From Mycoplasma sp. OR1901 (GTDB lineage Bacteria; Bacillota_I; Bacilli_A; Mycoplasmatales; Metamycoplasmataceae): DNA of 64,000 nucleotides. A program made the position numbers and the translations under genes. Shown here one piece after another: positions 1 to 9,708 of the stretch. The notes under the pieces were generated by a model. The model made no database searches, was not told where the DNA came from, and saw only the letters and a program-made list of their open reading frames with translations. Numbering within the stretch: position 1 is the stretch's first letter; each line of letters starts with the position of its first letter. Where the stretch lies: assembly GCF_013348745.1 (NCBI RefSeq), contig NZ_CP054666.1:496001-560000 (forward strand), given 5' to 3'.

Positions 1-330
1 AAATAACAATAAAAGGATTTTTATAAAAAAGTTCAGAAATAGTACTGTTTGTAGTGAATCCCAAAGTTATACCAAAAACAAACGAATAAAATATTTTAAA
101 TTTAAAACGAAATAAACAAAATAATTCAGTTTTATATCAATAAAAAAGAACTTACTAAGAATTTAAATCTTAAACAAAAAAAGATTAGATAACTTTAAGA
201 AACTAGATTGTCTAGTTATTTATAAGGAGATAAAATATTGACAAAAAACTCATATCAATAAAATCAATATGAGTTTTATATTATTTAGATTATTTTTATA
301 TACAAATATTTCTTCTATAATCTTTTCTTA
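1..330. other. Intergenic stretch with no recognisable gene
   Basis: No coding frame with recognisable similarity is visible even when TGA is read as Trp. The stretch holds a short AACTAG/CTAGTT inverted repeat near 205-225 and the terminator hairpin of the following minus-strand lipoprotein gene (245-277). The rest is AT-rich sequence that may be decayed coding DNA. Confidence 0.5.
245..277 (-). terminator. Intrinsic terminator of the lipoprotein gene
   Basis: An 11-bp perfect stem (245-255 with 267-277) has an 11-nt loop. On the minus strand it is followed by a run of T. It lies about 55 bases beyond the stop codon of the gene ending at 331. Confidence 0.75.
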
Positions 331-1383
331 TTATTTAATATCTATTTTTTTGTATTCTTCTTCTAAAGTACTTTTAGCATCTTTAAATAATTTTGATGAA
401 TCTTTATAATTGTAAGTAGTTAATAATTCTACAACTTTAGTTTCTACTTCTTGATATTTCAATGTTGCAGATTTTATAAATTCTCTTGCTTTTGGAAGTT
501 CGATATTTTCTTTAGCTTTTTCTATTAAGTCTCTCAAAGTACTTGCAAATAGGTTGTTACTTTGTGAAAATTCTTCGTAATCTTTATCTCTTTTATTCTT
601 AGCTTCTTCAAATTGTTTAAATTTAACTAAAGAATTATTAATTAATTCAATTAATTTAATTAAGTAATTATCGTCTGGAAACCTAGATTCTGAAGATTCA
701 AGTTCAATTAAATGATTAATTAGATGTTCCTTTAAAATGTCAGAATATGACTTAGCCCCGCTTTTTGATTCAATTAATTCATTCGCTTGTTTCGCGAATT
801 TTAATTTAATTTCCTTTAGAATTGTTTTTAATTCATCTTTTTTCATGTTTAATCCATTTTCTAAAGCAACAATTGCAGCTAAAACTTTGTCATAGCTCAT
901 GTTTTCTATATTTTGTGATTTGATTAATTTGTCAATTGTTGTATTAACTTCTTCGTATGTTTTTGTGCTTAATTCAAATTTTGTTTTTAATTCTTCAAAA
1001 TTTGATAAGTCATCAGTTACTTTAAGCGAATTTAACTTTCTAACTGATTCATTGAATAATTCTGTAGCTAGTTGAATTGCTGAGCCTTTTATTATTTCAG
1101 CAATTTTAGCATCTTTATTAGAAATTGTATTATTTAAATTGCTAATTTCTGTGTTTTTACTTTCGATTGTTGTTTGCAAAACCTTTAGTTTAACGTTTTG
1201 TTCATTTAATTGTTTTTCTAATTCTGATTTCTGATTTTGTAATTTAACTAATGCTTCGCTTTCATTTTTTGATGCATTTTCAATATTTGAATTAGATTTT
1301 TGTTCATTTGTTGAACAAGATATTACCAATGATGGGGTTGCTATTAATGAACCTAATGGTAATAAAAATTTCATTTTTTTCAT
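331..1383 (-). CDS. Coiled-coil surface lipoprotein
   Basis: The 350-residue product begins with a basic, hydrophobic signal peptide ending in the lipobox SLVISC, so Cys23 should be lipid-modified and the mature protein anchored on the outer face of the membrane. Residues about 40-95 form a heptad-rich coiled coil, and the rest is charged and mostly helical. A purine-rich ribosome site (AAAAGGGA) precedes the ATG at 1383. No enzymatic motif is seen and the family is not recognised. Lipoproteins of this shape are common and fast-evolving in mycoplasmas. The function is unknown; adhesion or antigenic display is only a guess from location. Confidence 0.85.
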   Translation of the reverse strand: MKKMKFLLPLGSLIATPSLVISCSTNEQKSNSNIENASKNESEALVKLQNQKSELEKQLNEQNVKLKVLQTTIESKNTEISNLNNTISNKDAKIAEIIKGSAIQLATELFNESVRKLNSLKVTDDLSNFEELKTKFELSTKTYEEVNTTIDKLIKSQNIENMSYDKVLAAIVALENGLNMKKDELKTILKEIKLKFAKQANELIESKSGAKSYSDILKEHLINHLIELESSESRFPDDNYLIKLIELINNSLVKFKQFEEAKNKRDKDYEEFSQSNNLFASTLRDLIEKAKENIELPKAREFIKSATLKYQEVETKVVELLTTYNYKDSSKLFKDAKSTLEEEYKKIDIK

Positions 1384-1599
1384 TCTTTTTCCCTTTTCAT
1401 TATTTTAGTTGTGGAATTTTATTGTTATGATATATAATAAAATATTTATCTATAACATCGCAAAATTCTCTTAATGAATAAATTTATTCGCCAAATATTC
1501 TATCAAAAATTTAAAAAAGCAAAATTTTTTTAAGGATACAAAACATAGAAATATGAACAATCAGTACGAAATAAAAATAACTAGAATTTATATTTCAAA

Positions 1600-2215
1600 A
1601 AAGAAATAGAAATTCTAATGATTTAAATTTTTGGGAAATAATAGAAATGGATATTTGTGAATATTATTAAATTAATAAACAACAATTTCATATACATACA
1701 ACAGTTGATGCTTTGACTTCTTTATTCTTTGCATTACATGCTGCAAAATAATAAATTAACACTGCCCATATAACATTAATCAAAAATATTCTTAACAGAT
1801 AAGAAAAATCGCAATATATTTAGACTAACAAAAGAAGAATATTTTAATCGACTGATTTTACAGATTCTCCCTTAAAAAGAGCATTAAACGCAAAAGGAAT
1901 AGAGTTAGTTTCTAGTAGTATTTCCATTTTAAAACTACATGTCGAGATAAATAATTACTCTCTTCAAGGATTCTTCCCATTACATATGCATTTAAAAAAA
2001 TTAAAACAATTTATGTTTTTAATAAACATAAACAAGAATTGATAGATGAATACCATTCATGAAACAAGAAGCCTTTTAAACACAAGAAAATGTTTTTAAA
2101 CTGATTAATTCAGAAAAAGGAGAAGGTAAACTTTTTTAGAAATTAAGAAAAAACTTACCAAGCAAATAATGACATCATGAGTTATTTGGAAGAAATTCTC
2201 GATGATATTAAAAAA
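1600..2215 (+). pseudogene. Decayed IS1202-like (ISNCY) DDE transposase
   Basis: Short translated islands in shifting frames resemble the IS1202-type transposase core. One around 1640-1750 reads EIIEMDICEYY then HIHTTVDALTSLFFALHAA, like the 'E-x-x-MDA...LH.A.D..TG..L' region. Another around 1850-1990 reads TDFTDSPLKRALNAKGIEL then VSSS, like the segment near the catalytic Glu. Further pieces (YHSW, KHKK) follow to about 2110. Stops and frameshifts separate the islands, so the gene is dead. A run continuing to about 2410 (KKLIKDRFLSLL) may be its tail. No terminal inverted repeats were identified. The family assignment is from memory of motifs and is uncertain. Confidence 0.5.
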
Positions 2216-2502
2216 ATCACGGGCAGTGATTAATTTACATAACAAAAAAATTATACACATTTTTAAAATTATTTAAGTGATTTTTATACCAATTCAAGAG
2301 TGTAAGAGTTTGATATTTTTAATAAACAAAAAATTACCTTTAAAAAGTTAATTAAAGATAGATTTTTATCTCTTTTAACTAAATCAAAACATCATAATCT
2401 AATGAAATAATTAATTAATTTTTTAACAAAAATATGTAAATTTGTTTTACACTTTAGATAATCTCTTTACAAATATTAATATTTTATTTATAAAGTATTA
2501 AA

Positions 2503-2524
2503 AAATCGTCAAAACTGACGATTT
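2503..2524 (-). terminator. Intrinsic terminator of the small membrane protein gene
   Basis: A 9-bp perfect stem (AAATCGTCA/TGACGATTT) with a 4-nt loop lies two bases beyond the stop codon of the minus-strand gene. It is flanked by an A run, which is a T run on the transcript. Confidence 0.8.
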
Positions 2525-2526
2525 GA

Positions 2527-2895
2527 TTAGTTTTCTTCTACTATTGTTGCCATATCATTTTCTTTATTTAACACAGGTTTTACTTTAATTAAGAAAATAA
2601 TTAAAGCAATAAAACCAACAATCGGAATAAAGAAACCTATAATGATTCCTATCTTAATATTGCTTAATTCAATAAACTTGTTACTAATTTTAACCACTTG
2701 TATGATTGAGATTATAAAGCTTATTACTGCTAATATACCTACAAGTGCTCATAAGAATGATGCATTAGTTGTGGCTGCGCTTATAATAAGAAATAACATT
2801 AATATCGGTCTTATTATTAATAAGTATAAGGCTAATTTTTTAGATGTTTTTAGGTTATCGAAATCATGTTTTTGATACTGAATATTTGTTTCCAT
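2527..2895 (-). CDS. Small multi-pass membrane protein
   Basis: The gene encodes 122 residues with one TGA read as Trp. The protein starts METNIQYQKHDF and has three to four hydrophobic segments between residues about 25 and 105, then a short acidic tail ending in EEN. It stands alone between a transposase remnant and a divergent gene and has its own terminator. The ATG at 2895 has a weak purine-rich site (AAAGGAAT) upstream. The family is not recognised and no function is proposed. Confidence 0.7.
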
Positions 2896-3106
2896 TTTAA
2901 TTCCTTTCTATTTATGTGCCTATTTAATATAATTAAAATAAACACATAAATGTTTAAAAGTTTAAACATATAGTTTAATGTGCTTATTATATAGGTTTTT
3001 TCTTAATACAATAGAGTTATTTTACAAATGATGTTATTTTATCAACTAAAAATTTATATTTATTATTATAAAAGTGATCTTAAGATAGTTAGATTTGTGT
3101 TTTTGA

Positions 3107-3118
3107 TATAATTATAAT
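3107..3118 (+). promoter_or_regulatory. Tandem TATAAT -10 elements upstream of the transporter-kinase gene
   Basis: Two overlapping-phase TATAAT hexamers (3107-3112 and 3113-3118) lie about 13-20 bases before the first stem of the leader RNA. A transcript from here would begin just ahead of that stem. No strong -35 is evident, as is common in mycoplasmas. Confidence 0.5.
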
Positions 3119-3130
3119 TGTGAGGATATG

Positions 3131-3247
3131 AGTGAAATAAAATATCTTAATAATTAAAAATAACTTTAACTAATTATTAAGATATAAAAATTAACTTTTT
3201 AAAAATAAGTACTTTGATATTTTTTATCAAAGGATATTTTATTCACT
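3131..3247 (+). promoter_or_regulatory. Structured 5' leader: three-way junction, candidate riboswitch
   Basis: Three nested helices can be drawn. P1 pairs 3131-3146 with 3233-3247 (15 pairs, one bulged A). P2 pairs 3147-3156 with 3171-3180 (10 pairs) and abuts P1 directly. P3 pairs 3212-3219 with 3225-3232 (8 pairs, 5-nt loop) and abuts the other strand of P1. A 31-nt joiner links P2 to P3. The first five bases of that joiner (3181-3185) can extend P2 to 15 pairs by displacing the top of P1, giving two exclusive folds. The leader ends about 14 bases before the AAAGGG ribosome site of the downstream gene. It matches no riboswitch class I can identify. Confidence 0.55.
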
Positions 3248-3270
3248 AATAGCAACATTAAAGGGATAAC

Positions 3271-4767
3271 ATGCAAATAGTAAAAACAACCATAACTGAT
3301 AAAATTTTAATAACAATTTTAACTTTAACAATTACTATTTTTAGTGCTTTTTCTATAGAAAGCGGAACAATGATTTGAGATTGAAATGTATCAATACTAT
3401 CCAAAATTTTAGGAATTTTAGTTGCAACATCCGCAATTTTTGGGGTTATTGCTACTTGATGATTTTATACGAGGAAAAAACATGCATTTTTATTTGCAAT
3501 TTTAAATGCATTATTATTTGCTATTTATTCACTATCATTGAATTTAGTAGCAGATTTTATTATATACATAGGATTATGTATACCAACTTTTATATATTTA
3601 TGGTTTATAACAAAATATAAAAATAGAATTAAACAATATCGTTTTAATTGATTTACTTCAACTATTGTTGTTTTAATTTGAGTTATAAGTTTTATAATTT
3701 TATATTTTATAATTCCGCATTTAACCACTCTGTATGGTCACATAATAAAGTGACCATTGTCTTTTGGAGATAATTTTAACAACAAAATTTTAGGTAAAAT
3801 TATTGCTATTTCAATAGATTCAACTTTATTAGTAGCAATAGTTATGATGATTTTAGGTATGAGATCATCATGAATAATTTGGCAAGTTAAAAATATTTTG
3901 TCAATTATATTCTTTGCCGGCATAGGTATTCTAAATTGAAGTGTTATAGTAATAAACATTTCTTTTTCAATTTTATCTTTATACATTTTTGTTAAAACTT
4001 TCACAAATAAAAAACAAATCATAGCAATTACAGGTCCAGGTTGTTCAGGTAAAAGCACATTATTGAATAACCCTAAAATACAGAAATTGTTGATTGATAA
4101 TAATATTTTACTTAGAGATGAAAGAGAATATTTGGATAACGAAAACATTAATAATAACGCTTATATCAAGGCTTTATCTAATAATGGTAGTTATTTCGAA
4201 GCTGAAAAAATGTTTTTTGAAAGTCAAAAAAACATAATAATTGAAGCTAATTTAACTGATTCTAATCAATTGCTTGATCGTCATATGTCTGATAGTTTTT
4301 TACATGCTGACCTTTTAATTAGAGAAAATAAATTTACTCAACTTGAGAAAGAACATTGAATTAAGGAAAAATGAAAATATAAGTGATTCTTGATGAACAA
4401 ACCTAAATTAGATTTATTAATTGTTATTAAAGCTCCGTGAGAAAATATTTATAAATGACGTAAATTAGCAACACAAGACATAGATAAAAAAAGAAGACAA
4501 TTAGAATTTAATAATATAGACTTATTTGAAAAATTTCGACAAGAATATGAAACTAATGAAGAATGATTAAAAATAGCAAAAATGAGTTCTAAAAAAATAA
4601 TTTTCCTTGATAATAATATTGATGGAGATAAAGGAAAAGAAAAATTAACCAATGAATTTAGTAAAATTATCAAACAACATTTAGTTTTAAATAAGTATTG
4701 TGCTATAAAAAATAAATTAAAGGAATTTACAGTAATAAAAAAATATTTTCATTTTTATTCTAATTAA
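3271..4767 (+). CDS. PnuC-type nucleoside transporter fused to a deoxynucleoside-kinase-like domain
   Basis: The 498-residue protein is read through many TGA (Trp) codons. Residues 1 to about 245 are hydrophobic with seven or so membrane segments. They resemble PnuC-family facilitators, including the early aromatic W-D-W stretch. At residues 255-263 a Walker A loop (GPGCSGKST) opens a cytoplasmic domain resembling the deoxynucleoside kinase fold. It has a DRHMSDSF segment like the dNK 'D/ER.(Y)SD' motif, then DLLIVIKAPWE like the 'DL.IYL.A.PE' strand, and a C-terminal FLD strand. PnuC relatives carry nicotinamide riboside, thiamine, riboflavin or deoxynucleosides and depend on phosphorylation inside the cell to trap substrate. 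A built-in kinase would do exactly that. Substrate is inferred: a deoxynucleoside or nicotinamide riboside. An AAAGGG site precedes ATG 3271. Confidence 0.75.
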
Positions 4768-4809
4768 AACAAAAAACAAAATTTACTACTTTTTGTTTTT
4801 GTTTTAATT
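4762..4809 (+). terminator. Terminator of the transporter-kinase gene
   Basis: A long A/T stem (about 4762-4781 with 4791-4809, one bulge) begins at the stop codon and contains T tracts on the 3' side. It lies between convergent genes. Confidence 0.6.
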
Positions 4810-4820
4810 ACATAAAGTAA

Positions 4821-4859
4821 AAACTAACCTCTAAATGGATTTAATTTAGGGGTTAGTTT
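4821..4859 (-). terminator. Terminator of the helicase/AAA+ operon
   Basis: A 16-bp stem with a single G-U pair (4821-4836 with 4844-4859) and a 7-nt loop lies 20 bases beyond the stop of the last gene of the minus-strand operon. A T-rich run follows on that strand. Confidence 0.85.
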
Positions 4860-4878
4860 GTTTTATTTTGTAATTATT

Positions 4879-6672
4879 TTATTCATATTCGAACTCAACT
4901 TCGTTTCTCAAAACTACCATTTTAGCTTTTATAATTTTTTCGTTATCTTTTGCGTTTTTGATATCTAGATAGTTTTTAAATAAAAATTCTGATATTTTAT
5001 TCATAACTAATTCATCGAGATTGTTAATTATACCACGAGCACCCATTAAGTGGTCTGCATTATTTTTAATTAACTCTGTTAGTTTATCGATTGAATCTTC
5101 AAAAGAAACGACTACATTATATTCATCTTCAACTTTTCTGAATAAGTTTTTTAATTTAGATTGTATTATTGTTTTGATAATTTCGTATTTGTATATGAAA
5201 TTAAATGGAACAATATTTTTATCTCCTATACGATTCAATAGCTCTGGTCTATTCATATTTTCAATAAAATGTTTTTTAACTTCTTTAATAAATTGTTTTC
5301 TAACAGCAGGTTCATCTTTATAGTCCGCTGTTATTTCTCTAGTTCCTATGTTTGAGGTAAAAATAATAAATGTTTCAGAAAAATCAATTAATTCACCTTT
5401 AGAAGAGGTTAATCTACCATCTTCTAATATTTGCAAGAATTTATCTAAAATTTTTGGATGTGCTTTTTCAATTTCATCAAATAATAGTATAGAAAATGGA
5501 TTTTCTTTAACTTTGTTAGTTAATTCGCCACCAGAATCATATCCAACATAACCAGGAGGAGCACCTATAAGTCTTTGGTCTGAATGTTCATGATTATATT
5601 CAGACATATCGAATCTAATTAATTTTTTCTCACTTCCAAAAACAAATTCTGCAAGGGTTTTTGAAATTTCAGTTTTACCGGTTCCTGTTGGACCAACAAA
5701 AAATAGTATTCCTTTTGGTTTGCTCATGGATTCACTATACATTAATCCGTTTAATCCTAAAAATGAGTTTGTTAAAACATTATGTATTTTTTCGATTGCA
5801 TAATCTTGACCTTGAACTCTTTTTAAAAAGATGTTTTTTAAATTTTTAATTTTTTCATAATCGATTTTTTCTCATTCAGATTCTTTTTGGTTAAAAGTGG
5901 CTAAATTATATCTATTAACAAATGATTGTTTATTATCTTTAATTCTTGCTAATTGCAGTATTTCGATACATGTTAGCCCATCAGTTAATGCGACTGCTTT
6001 ATTTAAAGTTGATCCTTTAATATTTAATTCCTTAGAATCTGTAGTTCTAAATTCTCTACTGTTATATTTGATTATATTTTTACGTTCTTCTATGTTTGGT
6101 TTTTTAATATTAACTTCAGCATATTCAATATTTTTGTTGTAAATATCTGTAATCAAATTGTGAGAATCTCTCATTATTAAGACTAATTTATCTTGGCCTT
6201 CTAATCTACCATAATCGCTTAAATAATTAAGTTTTTTATCATTGTCCAAAAATCTTGAGATTAAGTTTACTAAATTATCAAGGTAATTGTTTTGGTTATT
6301 TTGATTATTGAAAAAACTATCAGCAAAATTTATTACATAAATACCCGGGGTATGTGTACCATCTTCATCATCTTTGGTTTTTTCAATTATCTCAAGCATA
6401 AATCCATCTATATTGTCAATATTATCAATGGTACTATATTTATCACGTCCTTTTTGATCTAATAAGTTTAAAGCACCATAACCAGGAGTAAAATATTCTG
6501 CTCTTTGATACTTGTTTTTTATTGCAAATTGTTCCAAAATACCCTTTAAATCAACACTTACAAGATTATTTTCATCATCTGTATAAGTATATAAATCATT
6601 AACATTACCTACGATTGCAATAATATTTTTTTGAGATAGTTTAATATTTAAATATTCTAAAGATTTTTTCAT
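4879..6672 (-). CDS. ClpB-like AAA+ ATPase with a degenerate N-terminal ATPase-like domain
   Basis: The 597-residue product is the last gene of a four-gene operon; its ATG shares one base with the preceding stop (TAATG). The C-terminal half is a clear ClpB/Hsp100 second-ring module: Walker A GPTGTGKTE near 327, pore loop GYVGYDSGG near 372, Walker B LLFDEIEKAH near 397, sensor FTSN near 435, arginine finger RPELLNRIG near 477 and sensor-2 GARGI near 544. It should thread and unfold proteins. The N-terminal 270 residues contain IVGNVNDLY and an ATPase-like layout but no P-loop. There is no ClpB N-domain or middle coiled coil, so this is not housekeeping ClpB. The role is inferred as the remodelling component of a helicase-linked complex. 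Confidence 0.8.
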
Positions 6673-7661
6673 TATTTACTATTCACTTTCATTTTTTGAA
6701 CTTTTGATAATGGTCTAGCTCCTGAAACACCACGGGTAATAAGTTGTGAATTTTTAAAGTATCCATATTTTTTTAAGTCTTCTTCAACTGATTCAGATAA
6801 ACTTCAACACATATGTCCTTCATAATCACCAATATCATAACTTACAGTTCCTTCTAAGTTTAAAGTTAGTGCAATAGTATTATTTTTTAAAAGAGGATTT
6901 TTAAATTTTGAAATAAATGAATATTTTGGTTTAAGTTTATTTTCTGAATCTGTTTGTACTATAAATTCAATACTTTTATGCTTGTATTTATACTTTTTGA
7001 AGATTTCTAAATAGGTTTTATTTTTCTTAAGAGCTTCATTGTATTGGTTAATAATTTCCTTTACATAAGGTGCATAATCTGATAATTCTTGGTAGTTATT
7101 AATGAACATAAATTCATTAAGTAATGACCCTTTTAATTTTTGATCTATATCTTGTTTTAAAACATAGTTTTTTAATTCTTCTTTTAAATATGAGTGTTTT
7201 TCATCATTTATTTTTTCTTGTTTTATGATTGCTAACATGTTTTTAAAATTATCGGGATTTAAGCTCATATTTTCATTTTGAAGTCTTTGTAAAACTATTT
7301 TAGATAAAAAACCATTTTCTAAAATTAAATCATTAACTTCACGAGTCTTTTCTTCTATTATTTGATCAAAAGAAACATCAATACTCATATTTTGAACTAC
7401 TTTTAATAACCTACTCTTTTCAATATTATATTTTTCAATTACAGAATTATAATTTTCTCCATATTCTCCATTTAATTCACCTATTTCTTTAAGTTGGTTT
7501 TCAACAGAATTAATTTCACCCATAATTTTATCAATTCCATTTTTTACTAAATTTGAACTAGTAAAATTTTTCAATTGTTGTAAGTTATCTTTAATGTCTT
7601 GAATTTCTTTTTTCTCTGTTTCTATATTAATTTTAAACTGAATAAATGCAGCGTGACTCAT
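6672..7661 (-). CDS. Unknown coiled-coil protein of the helicase/AAA+ operon
   Basis: The 329-residue protein is not recognised. Residues about 10-100 form a coiled coil. The middle is helical. The C-terminal third is richer in beta segments, with YKYKHKSIEFIV and ALTLNLEGTVSYD stretches, and ends in a basic tail. Its ATG overlaps the upstream stop codon and its own stop overlaps the ATG of the AAA+ gene, so stoichiometric co-translation of the operon is likely. No catalytic motif is seen. It may be an adaptor between the helicase and the unfoldase, but that is inference from gene order only. Confidence 0.8.
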
Positions 7662-9697
7662 TAGTTTCTGCCTCCTGATTTTGTTTCTTGTTTTTTAATA
7701 ACTATTTTTAAATTTCTTGATGCTTCAATTACATTATTTTCGATATCTCTAATCTCATCTAGTGTAAGATTATTAATTTTATTCTTAAATTCTTTAGTTT
7801 CTGTATTATGACTAGCAGGATTCAATAATTCACTAATTATTTTTTTTATGTATTTTAGTTCATTAGTGTTTTCGTATTGAGAAAGTGTTTCTGATAAACT
7901 TTGGAATATTTTACCATCTAAACCTAATTCTTTTTCCAATTTAACTCTAATATCTCTTAAAAGCGATATTTTAAGTTCGAATATAGAGCCTTTTAATATT
8001 TCTTTGATATCTTTTATATTTTTTTCAAAAGATGTATAACCAATTATTTGACTTGTTTTAACCGGGTCAATTTTTATTGTTAAATTTTTATAAAACTTTA
8101 TGTAATTATCTTCTAGAATATTGTTATTTTCATTATATTCTTGTTCATTAAATTGTTTATTCTCTAAACTAACTTTATATTTATAAATTTCATCTGATTT
8201 TGTATAAAATTCTTCAATATACTTTTCTATATCTCATTTTTTACCGAATAAATATTTATTCCCGTCATATTTAAAGTTTATTTTTTCATTTAATTTATTT
8301 CATTCGTTAAAACCGTTATCAACTAATAAATCGTATAAATTAGTTGAAAAAGCATTGAAATCTTTTGTTTTATACTCATTTGTTTTAGATAATATTTCTA
8401 ATATATCTGTAGATTTAATGTACGGAATTTTATTAATCATATTTTTAGCATGACTGTAATCCAATTTATCAATTAGTGATAAGTTAGTCAAAAATCAATC
8501 ATTAAAGTTAGGATTATCAATAATTTTATTCATATTTTGCATTAATAATTTAACTACGAATGAACTATATTTTCTATTTTCTAATGTTATATTTTTACTT
8601 GAACTAAATAGTTGATCAATATCGGCCGCTTCCTTAACAAACCCAATAACGTTATCTTTTAAATCATAAAAATTAATTTCGAACTCACTTAAATAAATGC
8701 AAAACATATTTTTATTACTGTCCACAAGTATTTTTTGACCAAATAATGACTCTAAATCTTTTTCTTCTTCAGATCATTTCTTTTTAGTTATTTCATTATT
8801 TAAGTTGACTGAAAAGTAATTTGTATTGCTAGTTTTTAATTCAAAACTATTTTTAAGACTTTCTATTTTTTCTGTGTTTAAAAGTTGTTTAATAAAATCT
8901 TTAATTTCAATAATAGGTTCAATATCTTCATCAACGTTTAAACCGCTTACTTTTTTTAGATATTTTCTTGTTGCTAATTCATTGGTGGTAATGCTATTTT
9001 CATCAATTGAAAAACTAAAAGCACTTTCGGATCAGAAAATATCGTTGATATTTATGAATTCATTTTTCGCTTTTTTGTTTAGTTTATAATCAACAAAAAT
9101 TTTGTTTTCATTATAAGCATTATCTTCAAATTCAGTTTTTATTGAAGAGAGCAATGTAGAATCATAAGTATTATTATAAATACCATATTTATCTAAATAA
9201 ATATAGCTTCCGTCATTTTTATTATCTAAATTAATTGAATTATTATCAATAATGTTTTCTTCTAAATTAATCAAATTTTTAACAAAAATTAAATTACGGT
9301 CAAGTGTTTTAGATTCTAAACTAATAAAATTATCTCTATCAAATTCTTTTTCAATAGTTGAGTGTATTATTCTACCATTAATTCCAAGTTGACTAATGTA
9401 CATTTTTTTAATATCTTCAACACTTAAAGATATTGGTTTTGAAAAAAGAATAACTTTATTGTTGATCAATTCCACAAATTTTGCTAAAGCAAATTCTAAA
9501 AGTTTATCTTTTTTAATACCGGTAATATCACTTATAAAGTCAGTAATTGTGTAATTTATATATTTATCTAAATTATAAAGTAGATGAATTATAAAAAAAT
9601 TTTGTAAATCATTTGATTTTTGCGACTTCTTAAAATGCGCTTCAAATAATACTTTTATTTTAGGTATTAAAAGATTGGTTTTAAATGTTTCCTTCAT
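7661..9697 (-). CDS. Unknown 678-aa protein of the helicase/AAA+ operon
   Basis: This large, acidic, Asn- and Lys-rich protein is read through several TGA codons. No Walker, nuclease or membrane motif could be identified by eye. The N-terminal 200 residues look helical, the centre carries mixed alpha/beta segments (for instance FCIYLSEFEINFYDLKDNV), and the C-terminal 200 are helical with coiled-coil character. It starts 11 bases after the helicase stop with a GAGAGGC ribosome site and ends overlapping the next ATG. Its size and fixed place between a helicase and an unfoldase suggest a scaffold or target-recognition subunit. That is inference. Confidence 0.8.
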
Positions 9698-9708
9698 CGT
9701 TTGCCTCT

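Noticed and set aside
4879-6672. Housekeeping ClpB chaperone
   Set aside because: Only the second-ring module is present, without the N-domain, first active ring or middle coiled coil, and the gene is coupled to a helicase operon.
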